This document shows, piece by piece, positions 1-6,919 of a stretch of 8,179 nt of DNA (positions are counted from its first letter, which is position 1; each line of letters opens with the position of its first letter). The notes beneath the pieces were generated by a model, which saw only the letters and a list, made by a program, of their open reading frames with translations, did not search any database and had not been told where the DNA came from. The position numbers and the translations under genes were made by a program. This stretch comes from Chloroflexota bacterium (GTDB lineage: Bacteria; Chloroflexota; Dehalococcoidia; UBA2247; RBG-13-53-26), in NCBI GenBank assembly GCA_017885485.1, contig JAFNFZ010000229.1:2537-10715 (forward strand), read 5' to 3'.

Positions 1-1590
1 ATCCTTCTTGAGTGCAGTCTGATCAAGAAGTACCATCCGCGCTACAACATGCGTCTGAAGGATGACAAGAGCTATCCTTACCTGAAGATAAGCCTCAACG
101 AGGATTGGCCCAGAGCATACGTCACGCGGCGCGTCGAGAATGACGGCGCCAGGTATTTTGGTCCCTATGCCAGCGCTGGATCGTTACGTACAACCCTGGC
201 CCTGCTGAGAAGGCTCTTCCCCATTCGCCAGTGCGGGGGGGCTATCATAGGCGAGGCATTGCGGCCCTGCCTGGAATATCACATCCAGCGTTGTCTTGGC
301 CCCTGCATTGGGGCTGTGGGCAAGCAGGATTACAGACAGATGGTGAATCGGGTGGTCCTCTTTCTGGAAGGCAAGCATGAACTGATAGTGCGAGAGCTGC
401 ATCACAAAATGAGGCTGGCGGCAAATGATCTGGATTTTGAGAAGGCTGCTCTCTTGCGGGACCAGATTCAGGCAGTGAAGAAGGTCACCGAGGAGCAGAA
501 GATCGCGCAGGTGGAGGGGGAAGCTGATGTGATTGCCTTTGCCCAGGCAGGAGACCAGGCTTACGTGCTGGTGTTCTTCATCCGGCAGGGCAAGCTAATC
601 GGGAGAGAACATTTCATCCTGGCGGGCACAAAGGATGAGAAGGCTTCTCAGATCATGACCAGCTTTGTGCAGCAGTTCTACAGCTCTGCGGCTCACATAC
701 CGAGGCGGATACTGCTGCAGCATCCGTTGAAGGAGACGTCTCTTGTGGTGGAGTGGCTGGAGGGCAGGGGGGGGAAGAGAGTGGAACTCCGGGTGCCGCG
801 ACGGGGGACAGGAAGAGGTCTGGTGGACATGGTGGCGGAGAATGCCCGGCGCGGCCTGGAGCAGACCAGAGTCAAGTCGCTGTCAGCCCCTGAAACTCTC
901 AGGGAGGCCCTTGGGGAGCTGCAGGAGGTGCTCTCATTGCCTGCGCTTCCACAGCGGGTGGAAGGCTACGATGTGTCCAATATTCAGGGCACCTCAGCGG
1001 TGGGCAGCATGGTGGTGTTCGAAAGGGGATTGCCGAAGAAATCCCACTATCGGCTGTTCAAAATCAAGTCGGTCGCCGGAGCCAATGACTATGCCATGCT
1101 CCAGGAGGTATTGAGGCGTCGTTTCAGAAGGGTCTCCGGTGAATCTCGAGAAGGCAGCTGGGCGGCTATGCCTGACCTGGTGCTCATAGATGGTGGCAGG
1201 GGGCAACTGAATGCTGCTCTAGAGGTGATGAGAGAGACAGGAGTTGACTCTGTTCCCTGTGTCAGCATTGCCAAGGAGAACGAGGCCCTCTTCCTGCCCC
1301 ACCTGGCCGAGCCTATTGTCCTCCCTCGCCAGTCGGCGGCCCTCCACCTGGTGCAGAGGGTGAGGGATGAGGCACACCGATTTGCCGTAGGCTACTATCA
1401 CAAGGTTCACCGCAGACGCTCCTTTGCTTCCTCACTGGACGACATACCAGGGATTGGAGCCAAGCGCAGGCGGGCTTTGCTCAGAAGGTTTGGGTCAGTC
1501 AGAAGGATCAGAGAAGCCACACTCGATGAACTGGCCTCGGTGGAGGGGATGACCAGGTTTGTGGCGACGAAGCTGAAAGAGTATGTTTGA
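1..1590 (+). CDS. uvrC: UvrABC system protein C (excinuclease subunit), 5'-truncated by window edge
   Basis: Nucleotide excision repair nuclease that cuts the damaged strand on both sides of a lesion after UvrB loading. The frame is open from base 1; codons 1-16 read as UvrC, so the ATG at 49 is internal. 529 codons are present against about 600 in the family, so most of the GIY-YIG 3'-incision domain lies outside. Visible parts in order: four cysteines at window codons 78, 90, 98 and 102, with the 12-8-4 spacing of the UvrC Fe-S cluster ligands; a UVR (UvrB-binding) helix pair at about 126-161; the RNase H-like 5'-incision domain with its expected acidic residues (D324 in GYDVSN, D363 in NDYAML, D397 in LIDGG) and H459 in RDEAHRF; and a tandem helix-hairpin-helix DNA-binding end (about 480-529, IPGIGAKRR). 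Nothing looks broken. Its link to the nusA cluster is probably only positional, because a gap and a terminator-like hairpin follow. Confidence 0.97.
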   Translation: MLLECSLIKKYHPRYNMRLKDDKSYPYLKISLNEDWPRAYVTRRVENDGARYFGPYASAGSLRTTLALLRRLFPIRQCGGAIIGEALRPCLEYHIQRCLGPCIGAVGKQDYRQMVNRVVLFLEGKHELIVRELHHKMRLAANDLDFEKAALLRDQIQAVKKVTEEQKIAQVEGEADVIAFAQAGDQAYVLVFFIRQGKLIGREHFILAGTKDEKASQIMTSFVQQFYSSAAHIPRRILLQHPLKETSLVVEWLEGRGGKRVELRVPRRGTGRGLVDMVAENARRGLEQTRVKSLSAPETLREALGELQEVLSLPALPQRVEGYDVSNIQGTSAVGSMVVFERGLPKKSHYRLFKIKSVAGANDYAMLQEVLRRRFRRVSGESREGSWAAMPDLVLIDGGRGQLNAALEVMRETGVDSVPCVSIAKENEALFLPHLAEPIVLPRQSAALHLVQRVRDEAHRFAVGYYHKVHRRRSFASSLDDIPGIGAKRRRALLRRFGSVRRIREATLDELASVEGMTRFVATKLKEYV

Positions 1591-1721
1591 CGATTGGCTT
1601 CAGCTCCTCAGTCATGGAAATGATCGCATAGACTATACTTTGCAGACATAGAATCTCAGATGTATTACCTCCAGCCCGACCACTTCCCAGTCTGTGCCTT
1701 TGTGGCTGGTGTACGCACGGA

Positions 1722-1750
1722 TTGCATTGTTATCTCAATTATGCTACATT
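1722..1750 (+). promoter_or_regulatory. Weak candidate sigma70-type promoter for nusA
   Basis: TTGCAT (1722-1727) and TACATT (1745-1750) are separated by 17 bases, which puts the predicted start just before the leader hairpin at 1772-1799. They match the consensus at only 3/6 and 4/6 positions, so the spacing and location are the main support. A second word, TATACT at 1634-1639, has no matching -35 box. Confidence 0.25.
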
Positions 1751-1771
1751 AGGGCCGAACCTGGCCTGTGT

Positions 1772-1799
1772 AAGGAGTGGGTGTTGCCCCACTCTTTTT
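1772..1799 (+). terminator. Intrinsic terminator-like hairpin in nusA leader (probable attenuator)
   Basis: A perfect 7-bp GC-rich stem, GAGTGGG (1775-1781) with CCCACTC (1788-1794), closes a 6-base loop and is followed by TTTTT (1795-1799). The stem can extend by one G-U and two A-U pairs using AAG at 1772-1774. This is the classic form of a Rho-independent terminator. It sits 52 bases upstream of the nusA start, so it either ends transcription from upstream or acts as a premature terminator in the nusA leader. NusA-stimulated termination in its own leader is known in Bacillus subtilis; autoregulation here is an inference from the layout. Confidence 0.75.
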
Positions 1800-1851
1800 G
1801 GTTAGAGGGCGGATACGAGGCAGAGAGACAGATGGAAGGATTGCTCGGGAT

Positions 1852-3411
1852 ATGAAGACTGAGTTCGTCATTGCTCTCACCCAGCTTGCGGCTGAGAGGA
1901 ACTTGCCCAAAGAGGTTATCCTCAAGACCCTGGAATCGGCTTTGGTGCCGATATTCAAGAAGACCAGTTTTGCACCTGACCAGGAAATCACTGTCAAGAT
2001 TCTGTCCCAGACAGGTGACGTGAAGGTATACGCCCAGAAGAAGGTGGTTAAGAGGCGTTCCGATCCGAGAAAGGAGATGCTGCTTTCTGAGGCCAGAAAG
2101 CTGAAGGATGACGCTCAGGTTGGCGATGTCATCGAGGTGGAGTGCACTCCTGAGAATGCGGGTCGCGTTGCCGCTCAAACTGCGAAGCAGGTCATTCTGC
2201 AGCGATTGCGTGATGCTGAGCGCGATGCCATCTTTGGAGCATATGCTGACAAAGAGGGAGATGTTGTCAGTGGCGTTGTCAATGCAATAGACGCCAAATA
2301 CGTCATGGTTGATCTGGGGAAGGCAGAAGCGATCCTTCCTCTGGCTGAGCAAATTGGCACAGATCGCTATCGGGCGGGACAGCGGCACAGGTATTACCTG
2401 CTCAAGGTGCTCCGTACCCCCAGAGGCACGCAGTTGGTGGTGTCGCGCACGCATCAGAACCTGCTGCGCCGTCTATTTGAGATCGAAATCCCCGAGGTCT
2501 ACAACGGCACAGTCGAGATCAAGGCGGTAGCCCGCGAGCCAGGCTACCGGAGCAAGGTTGCTGTCGCGGCCCGTCAGGATGGCGTTGATGCGGTTGGGTC
2601 GTGCCTGGGGCTGCGCAGCATCAGGATTCAGAACATCACCAAAGAACTCGGGGGAGAAAAAATTGATGTTATCCAATGGCACCCCGACCCGGCGATCTTC
2701 ATCGGCAATGCACTGAGCCCGGCTTCAATCGTCAAGGTGGAAATCAACCGGGATGAAAAGAGTGCCAGTGTGGTTGTCCCCGACAGGCAGCTCTCCCTGG
2801 CCATCGGCAAGGGAGGGCAGAACGCTCGACTGGCTGCCAGGCTGACCGGCTGGCGAATCGACATCAAGAGTACATCCATGCTAGAGGGAGCAGTAGCTCC
2901 CAAGGTGGAGGAGGCTCCAAGGGTTGAAGAAGCAGTGCCTGGTGAGATAGCAGCAGTCGCTGAGCCTGTGACAGAGGTTGAAGGGGTGAAGGCTGTGGCG
3001 GAGGCGGAGGTTCTGGTTGGGGAAGTCGAGCAGGGGGTGGCCGCTCCCGCAGAAGAGATCCAGCCACTGGTGGCTGAACCCGTGTTGGTAGCCGAGCCTG
3101 AGATCGAAGTCCCTGCGGAGGCTCCGCAGCGGGTGTACTCCTTCGAGGAGATACTCTCAGAGATAGAGGTGGTCACTGGGAATCTGAAGGGCCGTTACTC
3201 AAAGAAGAAAGTAGAAGAGAAGCCGGTGACTATCTTGGACACTAAGGGTAAGAAGGGCAGGAAAGGTGGTGCCGTCAAGGACGATGACACGGCAGGCAAG
3301 CCGAAGTCCAAGAAGGCCCCGCGGCGACAGGTCGTAGCTGATGATTTCGATGACTACACCGCGGAGGTAGAGCTGGAGCCAGAGGTAGAAGGAGAGGAGG
3401 AGTCAGAGTAG
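1852..3411 (+). CDS. nusA: Transcription termination/antitermination factor NusA
   Basis: Binds RNA polymerase and nascent RNA, promoting pausing and hairpin-dependent termination and taking part in antitermination. 519 aa from the ATG at 1852, with GGAAGGA at 1834-1840 as a somewhat distant ribosome-binding site. The frame is open back to a GTG at 1777, but that codon lies inside the leader hairpin, and family members start at MKTEFVIAL, so 1852 is preferred. Domains: N-terminal polymerase-binding domain (about 1-125), S1 (about 135-200), KH1 (about 230-280), KH2 (about 295-342) with its GKGG loop at 319-322. The KH1 loop reads GLRS (253-256) where GxRG is usual. Residues 343-519 form a low-complexity tail: an Ala/Val/Glu-rich segment with repeated VAEP, a helix-like [11 protein letters not shown] block near 429, a Lys/Arg-rich stretch (about 447-492) and a strongly acidic end. 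No E. coli-type acidic repeat domains are recognisable. First gene of the cluster; ylxR follows after 11 bases. Confidence 0.97.
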   Translation: MKTEFVIALTQLAAERNLPKEVILKTLESALVPIFKKTSFAPDQEITVKILSQTGDVKVYAQKKVVKRRSDPRKEMLLSEARKLKDDAQVGDVIEVECTPENAGRVAAQTAKQVILQRLRDAERDAIFGAYADKEGDVVSGVVNAIDAKYVMVDLGKAEAILPLAEQIGTDRYRAGQRHRYYLLKVLRTPRGTQLVVSRTHQNLLRRLFEIEIPEVYNGTVEIKAVAREPGYRSKVAVAARQDGVDAVGSCLGLRSIRIQNITKELGGEKIDVIQWHPDPAIFIGNALSPASIVKVEINRDEKSASVVVPDRQLSLAIGKGGQNARLAARLTGWRIDIKSTSMLEGAVAPKVEEAPRVEEAVPGEIAAVAEPVTEVEGVKAVAEAEVLVGEVEQGVAAPAEEIQPLVAEPVLVAEPEIEVPAEAPQRVYSFEEILSEIEVVTGNLKGRYSKKKVEEKPVTILDTKGKKGRKGGAVKDDDTAGKPKSKKAPRRQVVADDFDDYTAEVELEPEVEGEEESE

Positions 3412-3422
3412 CACAGCAGACT

Positions 3423-3731
3423 CTGAAACATATCCCGCAGCGCACCTGTGTCACCTGCCGGAAGGTCAGGCCGAAGCGGCAGTTGATTCGCGTGGTCTAC
3501 AGCAGTGCGACTGGCATGGCTGAGGTGGATGGGTCCGGCAAGAAGCCCGGGAGAGGGGCTTACCTTTGTTCGACTCGATATTGCTGGGGGAAACGGCTTA
3601 ACAGGAATAGGTTGGAGCATGCGCTGCACGGCAGGATAAGCATCGAGAATTGGTCCGAAATTGCCAGGTTTGGTGCTGAGCTTGACGCCGATGCCGAGGA
3701 GCAATCTCCTGAAGTGGGAGAACTTGAATGA
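3423..3731 (+). CDS. ylxR: YlxR/DUF448 family RNA-binding protein (RNase P modulator family), probable CTG start
   Basis: Small basic RNA-binding protein almost always encoded between nusA and infB; the B. subtilis member has been described as an RNase P modulator (RnpM). The frame carries the whole family signature: HIPQRTCVTCR (residues 3-13, C9 and C12), GKKPGRGAYLC (39-49) and C54. The first ATG/GTG/TTG start is TTG at 3483, but starting there removes the first 20 residues, including the CxxC block. Upstream the frame is open to the TGA at 3351-3353 with no ATG, GTG or TTG, so a CTG at 3423 (reading MKHIPQRTC, 102 aa) fits best. It lies 11 bases after the nusA stop, which suggests translational coupling; the nearest strong Shine-Dalgarno (3395-3400) is 22 bases away. 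The last codons overlap infB as ATGA. Product identity is secure; the exact start is not. Confidence 0.88.
   Translation: MKHIPQRTCVTCRKVRPKRQLIRVVYSSATGMAEVDGSGKKPGRGAYLCSTRYCWGKRLNRNRLEHALHGRISIENWSEIARFGAELDADAEEQSPEVGELE
3697..3727 (+). promoter_or_regulatory. infB ribosome-binding site next to a small hairpin
   Basis: GGGAG at 3716-3720 is the infB Shine-Dalgarno, placed well for the ATG at 3728. Just upstream, AGGAG (3697-3701) and CTCCT (3706-3710) form a 5-bp hairpin with loop CAAT. CTCC (3706-3709) could instead pair with the GGAG of the ribosome-binding site, so two exclusive pairings are possible on paper. Confidence 0.4.
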
Positions 3732-5527
3732 CAAGAATCGCTGGTAGGAAGGACTCGCCTGCGAAGGGGGGAAGCCAACGCCAACTCGAGATCCCGGCTT
3801 TGCTGACGGTGAAGGAACTGGCCGGCATGCTGGGTGTGAGCGGGGTTGAGATAATCAAGCTTCTGATGAACTACCGGATCATGGCGAATCTCAACCAGGC
3901 CGTCGATTTTGACACTGCGGCGGTCGTCGCTTCGGACCTGGGCTATGAGGTAGTAGAGAAGCCGACACCGCAGGCAGAGGCTATATCGAGCAAGGAAGTG
4001 AAGGAGGAGAATCCACAGCCACGCCCTCCTGTAGTGACTGTGATGGGGCATATCGATCATGGCAAAACCAAGCTTCTGGATGCTATTCGTCAGACGAATG
4101 TAGTCGCATCTGAAGCAGGAGGTATCACACAGCACATCGGCGCCTACCAGATTGAAGTGTCTGATAGAAAGATCACCTTCCTGGACACTCCGGGACACGA
4201 AGCTTTCACGGCGATGCGGGCCAGGGGGGCGAAGGTGACTGATGTTGCCGTGCTGGTGGTGGCTGCAGATGACGGGGTGATGCCACAGACGCGGGAGGCC
4301 ATATCGCACGCTCGTGCCGCTGGTGTTCCCATCGTCGTGGCTTTGAACAAGATGGACAAACCCGGAATCAATGTGGACAGGATAAAGCAGCAACTTGCTG
4401 AGGAAGGGCTCGTCATAGAAGAGTGGGGTGGGGACACAGTCTTTGTTCCCGTTTCGGCGAAGATGAAACAGGGGATCTCTGATCTTCTGGAGAATATCCT
4501 GGTGGTGGCTGAGATACTTGAGTTGAAGGCTGATCCCGACCTATCGGCCAGTGGAGTGGTCATCGAGGCGGGATTGGACAAGACGAAAGGAGCACTGGCC
4601 ACGGTTCTGGTTCAGAAAGGCACGCTCAAGCCTGGTGATGCGGTCGTTGTGGGTGATGCCTGGGGGAAGATAAAGGCCATGTTCAACGACGCCGGCAAGC
4701 GGGTGAAGAAGGCCGAACCTTCGACGCCGGTCAAGATACTCGGGCTGAGTGGTGTGCCGCACGCCGGGGATGATTTTGTGGTGTTCACCAATGACAGAGA
4801 GGCCCGATCCACTGCTGAGAAGCGACAGCAAGAGAAGCAACTGAGGCTACTGAAGCCAATAAGGCCGGTCAAGCTTGATGACGTCTATGCCCAGATTAAG
4901 GCGGGCCAGGCCAAAGACCTTAACCTGATTCTCAAAACCGATGTTCAGGGAAGTATTGAACCGATCCGGGATTCCCTGCAGCGTCTGGGAACAGACGAGG
5001 TAAGGCTGAAGGTCATTCACACTGGCAGTGGAGCTATCACGGAAGGGGACGTACTGCTGGCTCTAGCTTCGAAGGGGATTATCGTTGGATTCCACACGGC
5101 TCCTACTGTGGGTGCGCAACGGATGGCTGAATCGGATGGCGTGGACATCCGGCTGTACAACATAATCTACGATCTGATAGCTGACATTGAGAGGGCTCTA
5201 AAGGGGATGAAGGAGCCAACCTACGCTGAGGTGGTTGAGGGACATGCCGAAGTGAGGGCGATCTTTGCCGCAGGAAGGCACGCAAAGGCTGCCGGCGTGT
5301 ATGTCAGTGATGGGCTGCTGAGGAGAAATGCCCTGATCAGGGTCATACGCAGCAAGGAAGTGATATTGCAGTCCAGCATAGCCAGCCTCAGGCGGTTCAA
5401 GGATGATGTGAAAGAGGTAGCCACCGGCCTTGAATGCGGGGTTGGAGTTGACGGGTTCAATCAGTTTGCGGTAGGCGATGTCATTGAGGCCTATCGCAAG
5501 GACAAAGTCGATGAGTCGGCGCACTGA
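3728..5527 (+). CDS. infB: Translation initiation factor IF-2 (short form)
   Basis: GTPase that places initiator fMet-tRNA on the 30S subunit and drives 50S joining. 599 aa, much shorter than E. coli IF-2 (890 aa), because the variable N-terminal extension is nearly absent. An IF2_N-type helical domain lies at about 24-75, a linker at about 76-98, and the G domain follows: G1 GHIDHGKT at 107-114, switch region GGITQHIGAY at 131-140, G3 DTPGH at 153-157, G4 NKMD at 207-210 and G5 SAK at 243-245. The residue after the P-loop threonine is lysine (GKTKLLD) where T or S is commoner; the P-loop itself is complete. The beta-barrel domain II, domain III and the C-terminal fMet-tRNA-binding domain fill 265-599. 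The start ATG overlaps the ylxR stop (ATGA) and has a ribosome-binding site at 3716-3720. The 3' end overlaps rbfA by 17 bases. Confidence 0.98.
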   Translation: MTRIAGRKDSPAKGGSQRQLEIPALLTVKELAGMLGVSGVEIIKLLMNYRIMANLNQAVDFDTAAVVASDLGYEVVEKPTPQAEAISSKEVKEENPQPRPPVVTVMGHIDHGKTKLLDAIRQTNVVASEAGGITQHIGAYQIEVSDRKITFLDTPGHEAFTAMRARGAKVTDVAVLVVAADDGVMPQTREAISHARAAGVPIVVALNKMDKPGINVDRIKQQLAEEGLVIEEWGGDTVFVPVSAKMKQGISDLLENILVVAEILELKADPDLSASGVVIEAGLDKTKGALATVLVQKGTLKPGDAVVVGDAWGKIKAMFNDAGKRVKKAEPSTPVKILGLSGVPHAGDDFVVFTNDREARSTAEKRQQEKQLRLLKPIRPVKLDDVYAQIKAGQAKDLNLILKTDVQGSIEPIRDSLQRLGTDEVRLKVIHTGSGAITEGDVLLALASKGIIVGFHTAPTVGAQRMAESDGVDIRLYNIIYDLIADIERALKGMKEPTYAEVVEGHAEVRAIFAAGRHAKAAGVYVSDGLLRRNALIRVIRSKEVILQSSIASLRRFKDDVKEVATGLECGVGVDGFNQFAVGDVIEAYRKDKVDESAH

Positions 5528-5885
5528 ACGATTGAACCATTTCATTCGGGATGAGATCAGCGATCTGCTACGTCGCGAGGCCAAAGACCCCAGGCTGGGC
5601 GTTTTTGTCACTGTAACTCGTGTCGCCGTTTCTCCGGATCTGCAACATGCCAGGGTCTTTTTCAGCGTCATGGGCACTGAGGCTGAGAAGGCGGGGGTTA
5701 CGGCGGCGCTGGAGACTGCCTCAGGTTTTCTCCGCAGAGAACTGGCTGCCCGTCTGCGTTTGCGGCACAGCCCTGTGCTGACCTTCTGCTACGATGATTC
5801 CATTGAGCGGGCGGGTAGAGTTCTTCAGGTTATGAGTGAACTATCCACCGGCGAAGCTGAGGGACAGCAATCAGGTGAGCGTTGA
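5511..5885 (+). CDS. rbfA: 30S ribosome-binding factor RbfA
   Basis: Small KH-fold protein that binds the immature 30S subunit and helps 16S rRNA 5'-end maturation, notably in the cold. 124 aa from the ATG at 5511, typical for the family. Signature blocks: MSRRTERLNHFIRDEISDLL at the N-terminus, KDPRLG at 25-30, the VTVTRVAVSPDL strand and the ARVFFSVMG strand, and a late YDDSIERAGRV helix segment. The frame extends back to an alternative start at 5478, but the extra 11 residues do not resemble RbfA, and AAGGA at 5498-5502 sits 8 bases before 5511. It overlaps the end of infB by 17 bases and the start of truB by 11 bases, so translation is probably coupled. Confidence 0.95.
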   Translation: MSRRTERLNHFIRDEISDLLRREAKDPRLGVFVTVTRVAVSPDLQHARVFFSVMGTEAEKAGVTAALETASGFLRRELAARLRLRHSPVLTFCYDDSIERAGRVLQVMSELSTGEAEGQQSGER

Positions 5886-6819
5886 CGGTATCCTCAATGT
5901 CATCAAACCGGCTGGCCTGACCTCTTTTGCCGTGGTTTCCCTGGTGCGACGCCTTAGCGGCGAACGACGCGTGGGTCATGCCGGCACCCTGGACCCGGAG
6001 GCCACTGGCGTGCTGGTGGTCTGTCTTGGCCAGGCAACGAGGATTATCGAGTTCCTGTCGAAAGCTGGCAAGACGTATCGAGCTGAAATCGAACTGGGCA
6101 TCACCACTGACAGCTACGATGCGGCAGGCAGGGTGGTCCGGCAATGTGATCCCTCCGGTATTACTGCAGACCAGGTGGGAAGGGCCCTGGATGGCTACCG
6201 TGGCGTCATCGAGCAGATCCCGCCCATGCACAGCGCGCTCAAACACAAAGGTAGGCGTCTCTACCAGCTTGCCCGAGAGGGGATAGAGGTGCCCAGGGAG
6301 CCGCGGCGGGTGGAGATATCTCGTCTGGACCTTGTGCAGTGGCAGTCGCCTGTAGTCACCATTGAGGTGGACTGTAGTGCTGGTACGTACATTCGTTCCC
6401 TGGCCAACGATATAGGCGAAGGGCTGGGCTGTGGTGCTCACCTCAGGAGTCTGGTCCGACTGAAGAGCGAGCCCTTCTGCATTGATGAGGCCGTCTCTCT
6501 GGATGTGATCGAGGAAGCCTGCCGTCATGGCTATTCACAGAACCTGCTCCACTCAATTGATGAGGTGCTTCTCGGTTGGAGGGCGGTCATACTCGACAGG
6601 AGTAATGAGACCCTAGTGAAGCAGGGTGGTGATGTTGTTCTCGAGGAGGCAGATACCTTGGGACGTGGCACTGATTGGTGTCGGGCCTACTCAATCGATG
6701 GACGTTTCGTGGCAGTGCTGAAGCGGACTGGCGAGAAGCTGTGGCACCCTGAGAAGGTCTTCCGGGATGCCAACTGTGAGGGGTATAGCCAGGCTTGCAC
6801 GAGGATGCGGAGTCGGTAG
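5875..6819 (+). CDS. truB: tRNA pseudouridine(55) synthase TruB
   Basis: Converts U55 in the T-loop of tRNAs to pseudouridine. 314 aa from the GTG at 5875, close to the family's usual length of about 300. Motifs: an N-terminal GILNVIKPAGLTS block (5-17); HAGTLDPEATGVL (35-47) with catalytic D40; KTYRAEIELG beginning at 66, containing the conserved Tyr68; IPPMHSALKHKGRRLY at 115-130; GTYIRSL at 170-176; and GAHLRSLVR at about 187-195. The C-terminal part (about 235-300) is a weakly conserved PUA-like region. An upstream in-frame GTG at 5836 would add 13 residues unlike TruB; 5875 is preceded by GAGGGA at 5859-5864 and matches the family start. It overlaps rbfA by 11 bases and closes the translation cluster. 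ribF and rpsO, which often follow truB, are not next to it here. Confidence 0.96.
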   Translation: MSVDGILNVIKPAGLTSFAVVSLVRRLSGERRVGHAGTLDPEATGVLVVCLGQATRIIEFLSKAGKTYRAEIELGITTDSYDAAGRVVRQCDPSGITADQVGRALDGYRGVIEQIPPMHSALKHKGRRLYQLAREGIEVPREPRRVEISRLDLVQWQSPVVTIEVDCSAGTYIRSLANDIGEGLGCGAHLRSLVRLKSEPFCIDEAVSLDVIEEACRHGYSQNLLHSIDEVLLGWRAVILDRSNETLVKQGGDVVLEEADTLGRGTDWCRAYSIDGRFVAVLKRTGEKLWHPEKVFRDANCEGYSQACTRMRSR

Positions 6820-6836
6820 CTGCATGCCTGCCCTAT

Positions 6837-6865
6837 TTGACTGTGTCACATGCTTGTGCTACAAG
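6837..6865 (+). promoter_or_regulatory. Predicted sigma70-type promoter of the ilvC operon
   Basis: TTGACT (6837-6842, 5/6 of the -35 consensus) and TACAAG (6860-6865, 4/6 of the -10 consensus) are exactly 17 bases apart. TG at 6857-6858 gives an extended -10 (TGC before the hexamer). Transcription would start near 6872, leaving a leader of about 48 bases. This separates ilvC from the truB cluster. Confidence 0.55.
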
Positions 6866-6883
6866 TAAATACCAAAATTTGAG

Positions 6884-6917
6884 TGCCTTCAAGGCAGGAT
6901 TGTCAGAAGAGGAGGAG
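6884..6917 (+). promoter_or_regulatory. ilvC leader: small inverted repeat and strong Shine-Dalgarno
   Basis: TGCCT (6884-6888) and AGGCA (6892-6896) form a short inverted repeat with a 3-base loop. The purine run around AGGAGG (6910-6915) lies 4 bases before the ATG at 6920 and is the strongest ribosome-binding site in the window. The hairpin has no U-tract, so it is not a terminator, and there is no leader peptide that would suggest classical ilv attenuation. Confidence 0.5.
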
Positions 6918-6919
6918 CA

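Larger units (their letters stand above)
1591..1851 (+). other. Intergenic region and nusA 5' leader
   Basis: This is the only long gap in the window (261 bases). It holds no ORF with recognisable content and no tRNA-like fold. rimP, which precedes nusA in many bacteria, is not here and no remnant of it was recognised. The first 130 bases or so are AT-richer than the flanking genes and contain only weak promoter-like words. The last 80 bases contain the hairpin described separately and the stretch leading to the nusA ribosome-binding site. Confidence 0.7.

Noticed and set aside
1634..1639. TATACT as the -10 box of a nusA promoter
   Set aside because: Good match alone, but there is no -35 element at 15-19 bases and no extended -10 TG.
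1777..1851. N-terminal extension of nusA from GTG 1777
   Set aside because: The codons run through the terminator hairpin and the 25 extra residues do not resemble NusA; ATG 1852 matches the family start.
1744..2454. 236-codon antisense frame over the nusA leader and 5' part
   Set aside because: No recognisable protein, no ribosome-binding site noted, and it reads through the leader hairpin; treated as a shadow of nusA.
2628..3176. Ser/Thr-rich antisense frame opposite the NusA tail
   Set aside because: Its composition is simply the complement of the Glu/Ala/Val-rich repeats on the sense strand.
3354..3411. Programmed -1 frameshift fusing NusA to YlxR (the ylxR frame is open through the end of nusA, with AGGAGG upstream)
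   Set aside because: No slippery heptamer is visible in the overlap and nusA ends with a typical acidic tail; coupled initiation is simpler.
3560..4393. 277-codon antisense frame over ylxR-infB
   Set aside because: It covers two conserved sense genes and has no family resemblance.
5478..5510. Longer rbfA start
   Set aside because: The extra residues are encoded by the conserved end of infB in another frame and do not resemble RbfA; 5511 has a better ribosome-binding site.
5836..5874. Longer truB start at GTG 5836
   Set aside because: Adds 13 non-conserved residues; GTG 5875 has a ribosome-binding site and the family's usual N-terminus.
5830..6528. 232-codon antisense frame over truB
   Set aside because: Shadow of truB; no supporting start signals or similarity.
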